Shown here: positions 50,331 to 58,020 of the stretch, in pieces
Layout: each line of letters begins with the position of its first letter
Position numbering within the stretch: position 1 is the first letter of the stretch
From: Micromonospora chokoriensis
GTDB lineage: Bacteria; Actinomycetota; Actinomycetes; Mycobacteriales; Micromonosporaceae
Direction: 5' to 3'
Assembly: GCF_900091505.1 (NCBI RefSeq)
Contig: NZ_LT607409.1
Coordinates: 6,572,001-6,636,000, forward strand
Length of the DNA stretch: 64,000 bases
The notes under the pieces: generated by a model
Databases searched by the model: none
Told to the model about the DNA's origin: nothing
What the model saw: the letters and a program-made list of their open reading frames with translations, nothing else
Position numbers and translations under genes: made by a program

Positions 50331-53300
50331 TCAGGCGCGAACCTTCTCCCGCATCTCGAAGGTCTCGATGACGTCGCCGACCTGGACGTTGTTGTAACCA
50401 CCCAGGGTCAGACCGCACTCGAAGCCCTCGCGGACCTCGGTGGCGTCGTCCTTGAACCGCTTGAGCGAGGTGATCGTGAGGTTGTCCGCCACGACCGTCC
50501 CGTCCCGAAGCAGTCGAGCCTTCGCGTTGCGCCGGATGATGCCCGACCGGACGATGCAACCGGAGATGTTGCCGATCTTGGACGAGCGGAACACGTCGCG
50601 GATCTCCGCGGTGCCCAGCTCGGCCTCCTCGTACTCCGGCTTGAGCAGGCCCTTGAGCGCTGCCTCGATCTCCTCGATGGCCTGGTAGATGACGGTGTAG
50701 TACCGGATCTCCACGCCCTCGCGGTCGGCCATCTCACGGACCTTGTTGGAGGCCCGCACGTTGAAGCCGATGATCGTGACCGGCTCGGACGACGCGCTCG
50801 CGAGCATGACGTTGCTCTCGGTGATCGCGCCGACGCCCCGGTCGAGGACCTTGAGCTGGACCTCCTCGGGGATGTCGAGGTTGAACAGCGCGTCCTCCAG
50901 GGCCTCCACCGAACCGGAGACATCGCCCTTGAGGATGAGGTTGAGCGAGGTCTTCTCGCCCTCCTTGAGCTGCTCCATGAGCGTCTCGAGGGTGGCCCGA
51001 CCACGGGAGTTGGCGAATGCCGCCGCCCGCCGCCGCGCCTGCCGCTGCTCGGCGATCTGCCGCACGGTGCGGTCGTCCGCCGCCGCGAGGAACGTGTCGC
51101 CCGCGCCGGGCGGCGCGGTCAGACCCAGAACCATGACCGGACGCGCCGGACCAGCCTCGGAGAGCTGGTTGCCGTTCTCGTCGAGCATGGCCCGGACCCG
51201 GCCGTGCGCCCCACCGGCGACGATCGAGTCGCCCGCCCGCAGGGTGCCCTTCTGCACCAGCACCGTCGCCACCGCACCGCGACCCTTGTCCAGGTGCGCC
51301 TCGATGGCCACACCCTGCGCCGGCCCGTCGATCGGAGCGGTCAGCTCCAGCGACGCGTCGGCGGTCAGCAGGACGGCCTCGAGCAGCTCCTCGATGCCGA
51401 TGCCCGGCTTGGCGGCCACGTTGACGAACATGGTCTCGCCGCCGTACTCCTCGGCGACCAGGCCGTACTCGGTCAGCTGCTGGCGGACCTTGTCCGGGTT
51501 GGCGTCCGGCTTGTCGACCTTGTTGACCGCGACCACGATCGGCACGTCGGCCGCCTTGGCGTGGTTCAACGCCTCGATGGTCTGCGGCATCACGCCGTCG
51601 TCGGCCGCGACGACCAGGATCACGATGTCCGTCACCTGGGCACCACGGGCACGCATGGCGGTGAACGCCTCGTGACCCGGGGTGTCGATGAAGGTCACCG
51701 CGCGGTCCACACCCTCGTGCGGAACGTGCACCTGGTACGCACCGATGTGCTGGGTGATGCCACCCGCCTCACCGGCCACGACGTTCGCCTTGCGGATCGC
51801 GTCGAGCAGCTTGGTCTTACCGTGGTCGACGTGACCCATGACGGTCACCACCGGCGCACGGCTGACCAGACGCTCCTCGGCCACCTCCGCGTCGAGGTCG
51901 ATGTTGAACTGCGCGAGCAGCTCGCGGTCCTCGTCCTCCGGGCTGACGATCTGGATGTCGAAGCCCAGGTGCTCACCCAGCAACTGCAGGGTGTCGTCAG
52001 AGCAGGACTGGGTCGCGGTGACCATCTCGCCCAGGTTGAACATCTCCTGGACCAGCGAACCAGGGTTGGCGTTGATCTTGTCCGCGAAGTCGGACAGCGA
52101 GGCGCCGCGGGACAGCCGGACGACCTGACCCTGACCCCGGGGAGCACCCGAGCTCATGGTCGGAGCCGACAGGTTGTCGAACTCCTGTCTGCGCTGCTTC
52201 TTGGACTTGCGACCGCGCGTCGGCCGACCACCCGGACGCCCGAAGGCACCCGCGGCGCCGCCGCCACGGCCACGACCGCCCGCACCCGGACGACCGCCGC
52301 CACCGGCCGGACCACCCGGACGGAAACCGCCGCCGGGGGCACCGCCACCGCCACCGGGACCGCCACGGTAGCCACCGCCACCACCGGCGCCACCGCCACC
52401 ACCGGGACCGCCGCGGTAACCGCCGCCGCCACCGGCGCCACCGCCGGGACCGCCACGGAAACCGCCGCCACCGCCACCGGGACGACCGGCGCCGCCACCG
52501 GGACGACCAGCGCCACCGGGACCGGGACGACCGGCGGCCGGACGCTGACTCGGCATGGAAGCCGGGCTGGGCCGCGGCGGCATCGAGTTCGGGCTCGGCC
52601 GCGGCGGCATACCCGCCGGGGTGTTGGGCCGGGGACCACCCGCGCCAGCGGCCGGGGGCCGCTGCTGCTGGCCACCCTGGATGCCGAACGGGTTGTTACC
52701 GGCGCCGCGCGCCGGCGGGCGACCACCCGGTCGGGCACCCGGACCCGGAGCAGGCGCGCTCGGGCGAGCTGCCGGCGAACCGGGACGGGGCGGCATCGCG
52801 GCCGGACCCGGCCGAGGGCCGGGGCGGTTGGCGCCGTCCGCCGGAGGCTCCCGGCGAACCGGGTTCTCCCGCTGCTGCTGGCGGGCGGCCTGCGCGGCCT
52901 TGACCGCGGCCTCCTGCTCAGCCTTCAGCGCGGCGGCACGCGCCTCCGCGGCCGCCACCTCGATGTCGTGGGCGCTCGCCGGCTTGGCGACCGGGGCCGC
53001 GGGCTGCGGCGCAGCGGGCACCGGACCCTTCGGCTTCGGGCCGGGCACCGGCGCGGCCGGCCGCCGAGGCGGCATCGGCTTGGCCGAGACCCGGGGCGCG
53101 CCCGGGGTCGGGGACGTCGTCGGGGTCGGGTTGGAAGCCGGCGTCGACGCGGGCGCCGACGGGGCAGCCGCTGCCGGAGCACCGGCGGACGCGACGAATG
53201 CGTTACGCAGCCGCCGGGCGACGGGCGCCTCGACGGTGCTCGACGCGGACTTCACGAACTCGCCCATTTCCTTCAGCTTGGCGAGAACGGTCTTACTCTC

Positions 53301-53348
53301 GACCCCGAGCTCTTTTGCAAGCTCGTGTACGCGGGCCTTGCCTGCCAC
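50331..53348 (-). CDS. infB: Translation initiation factor IF-2
   Basis: 1005 residues. N-terminal IF2N (GKARVHELAKELGVESKTVLAKLKEMGEFVKSASSTVE), then about 350 residues of Pro/Ala/Gly-rich linker including a GGYRGGPGGG-type repeat region and a second IF2N. The GTPase domain has GHVDHGKT, DTPGHEAF and NKVDKPDANP; domains II-IV follow. GTG at 53348 chosen because GAGGAG lies 5 nt upstream and the product then starts like other actinobacterial IF2; the GTG at 53360 lacks a site. Recruits initiator tRNA to the 30S subunit. Confidence 0.95.
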   Translation of the reverse strand: MAGKARVHELAKELGVESKTVLAKLKEMGEFVKSASSTVEAPVARRLRNAFVASAGAPAAAAPSAPASTPASNPTPTTSPTPGAPRVSAKPMPPRRPAAPVPGPKPKGPVPAAPQPAAPVAKPASAHDIEVAAAEARAAALKAEQEAAVKAAQAARQQQRENPVRREPPADGANRPGPRPGPAAMPPRPGSPAARPSAPAPGPGARPGGRPPARGAGNNPFGIQGGQQQRPPAAGAGGPRPNTPAGMPPRPSPNSMPPRPSPASMPSQRPAAGRPGPGGAGRPGGGAGRPGGGGGGFRGGPGGGAGGGGGYRGGPGGGGGAGGGGGYRGGPGGGGGAPGGGFRPGGPAGGGGRPGAGGRGRGGGAAGAFGRPGGRPTRGRKSKKQRRQEFDNLSAPTMSSGAPRGQGQVVRLSRGASLSDFADKINANPGSLVQEMFNLGEMVTATQSCSDDTLQLLGEHLGFDIQIVSPEDEDRELLAQFNIDLDAEVAEERLVSRAPVVTVMGHVDHGKTKLLDAIRKANVVAGEAGGITQHIGAYQVHVPHEGVDRAVTFIDTPGHEAFTAMRARGAQVTDIVILVVAADDGVMPQTIEALNHAKAADVPIVVAVNKVDKPDANPDKVRQQLTEYGLVAEEYGGETMFVNVAAKPGIGIEELLEAVLLTADASLELTAPIDGPAQGVAIEAHLDKGRGAVATVLVQKGTLRAGDSIVAGGAHGRVRAMLDENGNQLSEAGPARPVMVLGLTAPPGAGDTFLAAADDRTVRQIAEQRQARRRAAAFANSRGRATLETLMEQLKEGEKTSLNLILKGDVSGSVEALEDALFNLDIPEEVQLKVLDRGVGAITESNVMLASASSEPVTIIGFNVRASNKVREMADREGVEIRYYTVIYQAIEEIEAALKGLLKPEYEEAELGTAEIRDVFRSSKIGNISGCIVRSGIIRRNAKARLLRDGTVVADNLTITSLKRFKDDATEVREGFECGLTLGGYNNVQVGDVIETFEMREKVRA

Positions 53349-53441
53349 TGCACTCCTCACTCCGAGGTCGTGCGGGCAGCACCCGCAGCGACCTCACTCG
53401 TGCACTTGAAGCCTGGTCATTTCAGGGACTTCATCGTGTGC

Positions 53442-53774
53442 TCATGTCGGTCGTCCTACCCTGCTAGCGACCCTCGCCCGGTCGGGTTGACCGGACGTAG
53501 TGGTTGGCGCATCGACGTGCTCCGCCAGCACACCGTGGTCGAGGACCTCGGTGATGCGCAGCGCACGCCCGAAGGCGCGGCGCCGCACCGCCAGCGCGAA
53601 GCAGGCCGGATCCGGGTGCATGTTCGCTCCCCGACCCGGCAGCCTGCGAAGCGGATCAGGCCGGAGGCTGTGACCAGCCTCGTCCCTGACCGCGACTATC
53701 CGCAGCAATTCGCTGGCCGGCGCACGTCGCCGGCAACCCACACAGGTGCGCTCCGGCTGCGCGCGTCGTACCAC
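53442..53774 (-). CDS. ylxR: YlxR (DUF448) RNA-binding protein
   Basis: 110 residues. RTCVGCRRRAPASELLRIVAV and RLPGRGANMHPDPACFALAVRRRAFGRALR: the DUF448 signature with the Cys pair and GRGA loop. Usually between nusA and infB, as here; thought to be a nucleoid/RNA-binding regulator. The GTG at 53774 follows TAGACT by 7 nt; no ribosome binding site. It ends with an unusual Thr/Arg tail. Confidence 0.9.
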   Translation of the reverse strand: MVRRAQPERTCVGCRRRAPASELLRIVAVRDEAGHSLRPDPLRRLPGRGANMHPDPACFALAVRRRAFGRALRITEVLDHGVLAEHVDAPTTTSGQPDRARVASRVGRPT

Positions 53775-53790
53775 TGGAAGAAGTCTACCC

Positions 53791-54834
53791 CTAGCCGCCG
53801 GAGATCGCGCCGCCCGGCTCCCGCACGTGATCGGCTCCCTCACGCGCGACCGGGGCGCTCTGCTCCGCATCGGAGCGGATGTCGATCCGCCAACCGGTCA
53901 GACGGGCCGCGAGACGGGCATTCTGCCCCTCCCGGCCGATGGCGAGCGAAAGCTGGAAGTCGGGAACCGTCACCCGGGCGGCGCGACCGGCCAGGTCGAC
54001 CACCTCGACCCGCAGCGCCTTGGCCGGCGACAGCGCGTTACCGACGAAGGTGGCCGGGTCGTCCGACCAGTCAATAATGTCGATCTTCTCGCCGTGCAAC
54101 TCGCTCATCACGGCGCGCACCCGCTGGCCCATCGGCCCGATGCAGGCACCCTTGGCGTTGACACCGGGGGTCGTGGAGCGCACGGCGATCTTCGTACGGT
54201 GACCTGCCTCACGGGCGATAGCGCCGATCTCGACAGTGCCGTCGGCGATCTCCGGAACCTCCAGCGCGAACAGCTTCTTGACCAACGCCGGGTGCGACCG
54301 GGACAGGGTGATCTGCGGCCCGCGCATGCCCTTGGCCACGTGCACCACGACGCAGCGGACCCGCTCACCGTGGGCGTACCGCTCGCCGGGCACCTGCTCG
54401 GACTGCGGCAGGACGCCCTCCAGCTTGCCCAGGTCGACGCTGACGATGCCCTTCTCGGTACGCGTCTCGTGCGCCTGCACCACACCGGTGACCAGGTCAC
54501 CCTCGCGGCCCACGTACTCACCGAAGTGCACCTCGTCGGTGGCCTCCCGCAGACGCTGGAGGATCACCTGCTTGGCGGTCATGGCGGCGATCCGGCCGAA
54601 GTCGTGCGGGGTGTCGTCCCACTCCCGCACCAGGCTGCCGTCGGAGTCCATCTCCTGCGCGTACACCAGGGCCGCGCCGGACCTGCGGTCGATCTCCACC
54701 CGGGCGTGCGGCTCGGCGCCGTCGGTGTGCCGATAGGCGGTCAGCAACGCGGTCTCGATCGCCGCGAGAATCGTGTCGAACGGGATCTCCCGCTCGCGCT
54801 CGAGTGCGCGCAGCGCCGCGAGGTCGATGTTCAC
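53791..54834 (-). CDS. nusA: Transcription termination/antitermination factor NusA
   Basis: 347 residues, the short actinobacterial form without the C-terminal acidic repeats. NIDLAALRALEREREIPFDTILAAIETALLTAYRH is the RNA-polymerase-binding domain, then S1 (GDLVTGVVQAHETRTEKGIVSVDLGKLEGVLP) and two KH domains (GVNAKGACIGPMGQRVRAVM; SLAIGREGQNARLAARLTGW). GTG overlaps the rimP stop by GTGA. Confidence 0.95.
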   Translation of the reverse strand: MNIDLAALRALEREREIPFDTILAAIETALLTAYRHTDGAEPHARVEIDRRSGAALVYAQEMDSDGSLVREWDDTPHDFGRIAAMTAKQVILQRLREATDEVHFGEYVGREGDLVTGVVQAHETRTEKGIVSVDLGKLEGVLPQSEQVPGERYAHGERVRCVVVHVAKGMRGPQITLSRSHPALVKKLFALEVPEIADGTVEIGAIAREAGHRTKIAVRSTTPGVNAKGACIGPMGQRVRAVMSELHGEKIDIIDWSDDPATFVGNALSPAKALRVEVVDLAGRAARVTVPDFQLSLAIGREGQNARLAARLTGWRIDIRSDAEQSAPVAREGADHVREPGGAISGG

Positions 54835-55520
54835 CTCTCCTCGTCCTCCACATCATCTTCGTCGTCGATGTCGTCTGAATCGTCGATCTCGTCGGAATCG
54901 TCCGCGTCGTCGAACTCGTCGTCCGGCTCACCGAGTTCGGCCAGGCGGGTGAACTCGACCTGCACGCGCCCCGGGCCCAGCTGGTCGTACGCCCAGGAGG
55001 TCCGGCCGTCCTCGGTCTCCAGCTGCACGCCCTCGTCGTCGGCCGCGACCACCCGGCCGGTCAGCTGGCGGTCGCCGGCGGGCTGCTCGCCGCGCTGCCC
55101 GGGCAGCGCTGTCGCGCCCCGGACGGTGACCTTGACGAGTCGGCTCACGTTGCGCCGCCAGTGCCGGGGCAGGGTGAGCGGTCGGTCGACGCCCGGCGAA
55201 CTGACCTCGAGCTGGTATTCCCCGGCCACGATGTCGCCACCGGTCTCCTCCGCGGCGTCCAGCGCGGCCGAGACCGCCCGGGAGACGTCCGCGACGGCGT
55301 CCAGGTCGATCCCGCCGTCGGCGTCCACCATCACCCGCACCACGTGCCGACGACCGGCCCGGGAGACCGACAGGTCCTCCAGGTCGTAGCCGGCGTCGTT
55401 GACGACGGGTTCGATCACGGCTCGCAACCGGGCACGCCGCCCGGCGAGGTCACCACCGCGGGGACCCGCGGCAACGCGGGGTCGACCGGTCGGCCTGGTG
55501 GCACGGCCACGCTGCGTCAT
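54831..55520 (-). CDS. rimP: Ribosome maturation factor RimP
   Basis: 229 residues. RAVIEPVVNDAGYDLEDLSVSRAGRRHVVRVMVDADGGIDLDAVADVSRAVSAALD, then YQLEVSSPGVDRPLTLPRHWRRNVSRLVKV: the RimP signature. The C-terminal about 40 residues are strongly acidic (repeated DD/DE). ATG at 55520. First gene of the rimP-nusA-ylxR-infB unit; a hairpin (GCCACCGG/CCGGTGGC, 55574-55599) lies in its upstream region. Confidence 0.93.
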   Translation of the reverse strand: MTQRGRATRPTGRPRVAAGPRGGDLAGRRARLRAVIEPVVNDAGYDLEDLSVSRAGRRHVVRVMVDADGGIDLDAVADVSRAVSAALDAAEETGGDIVAGEYQLEVSSPGVDRPLTLPRHWRRNVSRLVKVTVRGATALPGQRGEQPAGDRQLTGRVVAADDEGVQLETEDGRTSWAYDQLGPGRVQVEFTRLAELGEPDDEFDDADDSDEIDDSDDIDDEDDVEDEER

Positions 55521-55675
55521 CTCCGCACCCTTTCCCTGGTCGACGGTGGTGGGTCTTCCCGCCATGCCGGCACGCCACCGGAGCGGACACGCCGGTGGCT
55601 GCGCAGAGCGTAACGCGCCTGCCCGGCGGCGGGCCGAGCGGCGCACCGACGCCGGTGACCGCTGGACGGGCCGCC

Positions 55676-56203
55676 ATGGTGTTGACTTGCCCGGTGGGGA
55701 TCGGCAGAACGACACAGCGCAACCAGGCATCCGGGCATTCCCGGCGAAAGCTCCTGCGTGGTGGGGCGCTGCTGGTGCTCGGTGGCACCGCCGCGCCGCT
55801 GACCGGCTGTGATCTTTTCGACCGTGACGACAAGCCGGCGCCGCCACCGGACCCGCTGCGCCCGATGGTGGACGAGGCGCTCGCGCTGGCCGAGGCGTAC
55901 CGGAGCAGCGCCGCCGCGCACCCCGACCTGGCCGGCCGCCTCGGCCCGATCGGCGAGGCGCACACCGCCCACGCCACCGAGCTGGCCCGGGTGATCGGCG
56001 TCGCCCTGCCCTCGGCGGCGGCCACCGCCCCGACCACCGCTCCGGCGGCCGACCCGGCCGGCGCGCTCGCCGCGCTGCGCGCCCTGGAGAAGACCGCCCA
56101 ACAGTCGGCGTCCACCGCCTGCGCCGCGGCGCCCGCCGAGCGGGCCGCACTGCTCGGGTCGATCGTCGCCGCCCGCGCCACCCACCAGGAGGCACTGAAG
56201 TGA
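55676..56203 (+). CDS. Tat/lipoprotein-type exported helical protein
   Basis: About 175 residues. HSRRKLLRGGALLVLGGTAAPLTGC: twin-arginine-type N-region and a lipobox ending in Cys. The mature part is Ala-rich and helical (EALALAEAYRSSAAAHPDLAGRLGPIGEAHTAHATELARVIG), similar in plan to the ferritin-like partner downstream. In mycobacteria an alanine-rich membrane protein gene and a DUF4439 gene also follow rimP, so this pair is syntenic. Start uncertain: ATG 55676 or GTG 55694. Divergent from rimP. Confidence 0.72.
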   Translation: MVLTCPVGIGRTTQRNQASGHSRRKLLRGGALLVLGGTAAPLTGCDLFDRDDKPAPPPDPLRPMVDEALALAEAYRSSAAAHPDLAGRLGPIGEAHTAHATELARVIGVALPSAAATAPTTAPAADPAGALAALRALEKTAQQSASTACAAAPAERAALLGSIVAARATHQEALK

Positions 56204-56637
56204 GGCAGCCGTCCGCCGGGGAGGCTCTCGCCGCCGCCCTGTCCGCCGAGTACGCGGCCATCTACGCCTACGGGCGGATCGGTGTCCGGCTCACCGGCGC
56301 GGCGCGGGAGGCGGCACAGCAGGCCGAGGCCGCGCATCGACGTCGGCGCGACACAGTGGTGGTGCAGCTCACCACCGCTGGCGGCGTCGTACCACCGGAC
56401 CGGGCCGGCTACGCGCTGCCGTTCCCGGTCACCGACCGGGCGAGCGCCCTGCGGCTCGCCGCCGAGGTGGAGGAACGCACGGCCGCGCACTGGCGCGCGG
56501 CGTTGGCGTCCACCACCGGCGCCGACCGGGACCAGGCGCTGGCCGCCCTGGTGGAGTACGCCGTTCGCGCCACCCGGTGGCGCAAGACGGCCGGGCTGAC
56601 CCCGCTGACCGTCCCGTTTCCCGGTCGACCAGCCTGA
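56200..56637 (+). CDS. DUF4439 ferritin-like domain protein
   Basis: 145 residues, four helices. EALAAALSAEYAAIYAYGRIGVRL and the RAALASTTGADRDQALAALVEYAVRATRWRKTAG block match DUF4439. The family resembles ferritins, but only some ligand residues are visible (Glu at helix 1). GTG start overlaps the upstream stop. Function unknown; probably acts with the lipoprotein. Confidence 0.82.
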   Translation: MRQPSAGEALAAALSAEYAAIYAYGRIGVRLTGAAREAAQQAEAAHRRRRDTVVVQLTTAGGVVPPDRAGYALPFPVTDRASALRLAAEVEERTAAHWRAALASTTGADRDQALAALVEYAVRATRWRKTAGLTPLTVPFPGRPA

Positions 56638-56652
56638 ACAGTCCCGCTCCGG

Positions 56653-56681
56653 TTGCGGAGCGCATACCAGGTATGCATACT
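56653..56681 (+). promoter_or_regulatory. Promoter with PadR-type operator
   Basis: -35 TTGCGG (56653-56658), 17-bp spacer, -10 CATACT (56676-56681), and the ATG 8 nt on, so leaderless. The spacer holds ATACCAGGTAT (56664-56674), overlapping GTATGCATAC (56671-56680), both palindromes. This is the expected place for autorepression by the PadR product. Confidence 0.7.
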
Positions 56682-56689
56682 CCGTTGCC

Positions 56690-57289
56690 ATGTCCATCCG
56701 TCACGGGTTGCTCGCCCTGCTCGAACGCGGCCAGATGTACGGCTACCAGCTGCGCGCCGCGTTCGAGGAGTCGACCGGCTCGACCTGGCCGTTGAACATC
56801 GGGCAGGTCTACACCACGCTGTCCCGGCTGGAACGGGACGGTCTGGTGCGCCCGCTGCCGGAGAGCGAGGCCGGGCAGCGCCCGTACGAGATCACCGATG
56901 CCGGCCGGGCGGACCTGGCGCTGTGGTTCGCCACCCCGATCAGCCGCACCGACCGACCCCGCGACGAGTTGGCCATCAAGCTGGCGTTGGCGCTGACCAC
57001 CCCGGGGGTGGACGTCCGCTCGGTGGTGCAGGCCCAGCGCAGCGCGACGATGCGTGCCCTGCAGGAGCTGACCCGGCTGAAGTACGGCAGCAACCGGCCG
57101 GAGGACCTCCCCTGGCGCCTCGTCCTGGACTCCATGGTGTTCCAGGCCGAGGCGGAGGTGCGCTGGCTGGACCACTGCGAGACCAGTCTGGTGCGCCACC
57201 GACCCCCCGGCCCGCCGCCCGTTCCCCGACCGGGAAACGATGACGCGCGGGACGCGGCGAGCTGGGCCGGCGAGGAGGCGCGACGGTGA
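56690..57289 (+). CDS. PadR-family transcriptional regulator
   Basis: 199 residues. Winged helix: SIRHGLLALLERGQMYGYQLRAAFEESTGSTWPLNIGQVYTTLSRLERDGLV, then PYEITDAGRADLALWF. The C-terminal helical dimerisation domain follows. Such regulators often repress the adjacent exporter and respond to its substrate. Its stop overlaps the GTG of the ABC gene. Confidence 0.92.
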   Translation: MSIRHGLLALLERGQMYGYQLRAAFEESTGSTWPLNIGQVYTTLSRLERDGLVRPLPESEAGQRPYEITDAGRADLALWFATPISRTDRPRDELAIKLALALTTPGVDVRSVVQAQRSATMRALQELTRLKYGSNRPEDLPWRLVLDSMVFQAEAEVRWLDHCETSLVRHRPPGPPPVPRPGNDDARDAASWAGEEARR

Positions 57290-58020
57290 GCGGGGCGGAC
57301 GACGCGGTGCTGGAGCTCCGCGACGTCCACCGCACCCACGGCACCGGACCGGCGGCGGTGCACGCGCTGCGCGGCGTCAGCCTGGCCGTCCGGCCCGGCG
57401 AACTGGTCGCGGTGATGGGACCGTCCGGATCCGGCAAGTCGACGCTGCTGGCGCTGGCCGGAGGGCTGGACCGTCCGACCGGCGGCGAGGTCCGGGTCGA
57501 GGGGCAACCGCTCGGGGCCCTGGACCGTCGCGGGCTGGCCCAACTGCGTCGACGCCGGATCGGCTACATCTTCCAGCAGCTCAATCTGCTGGGCAGTCTG
57601 ACCGCGCTGGAGAATGTGGCCCTTCCGCTGGAGCTCGACGGCACCAGCGGACGCCGCGCCCGCGCGCTGGCCCGGGCCGCGCTCACCGAGGTGGGCCTAC
57701 CCGGGCTGGGCGACCGCTTCCCCGACCAGCTCTCCGGCGGGCAGCAGCAGCGGGTGGCCATCGCCCGCGCGCTGGTGGGTGAGCGGCGGCTGGTACTCGC
57801 CGACGAGCCCACCGGCGCACTCGACTCGCAGACCGGCGAGGCGGTGCTGCACCTGCTGCGCCGCCGGATCGACGCGGGCGCCGCCGGGGTGCTGGTCACC
57901 CACGAGGCACGACACGCCGGCTGGGCGGACCGGGTGGTGTTCCTCCGCGACGGCGTGCTCGTCGACACGACGGCACCGCTGGGCAGCGTCGAGCAACTGC
58001 TGTCCGGTAGCGAGCGGTGA
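57286..58020 (+). CDS. ABC transporter ATP-binding protein (MacB/LolD type)
   Basis: 244 residues. Walker A GPSGSGKST, Q-loop FQQLNLLGSLTALENVALPLEL, signature LSGGQQQR, Walker B LVLADEPTGALDSQTG. The LTALENV and ADEPTGALDS forms are typical of FtsX-partner ATPases. Stop overlaps the next gene's start (GTGA). Confidence 0.95.
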   Translation: MSGADDAVLELRDVHRTHGTGPAAVHALRGVSLAVRPGELVAVMGPSGSGKSTLLALAGGLDRPTGGEVRVEGQPLGALDRRGLAQLRRRRIGYIFQQLNLLGSLTALENVALPLELDGTSGRRARALARAALTEVGLPGLGDRFPDQLSGGQQQRVAIARALVGERRLVLADEPTGALDSQTGEAVLHLLRRRIDAGAAGVLVTHEARHAGWADRVVFLRDGVLVDTTAPLGSVEQLLSGSER

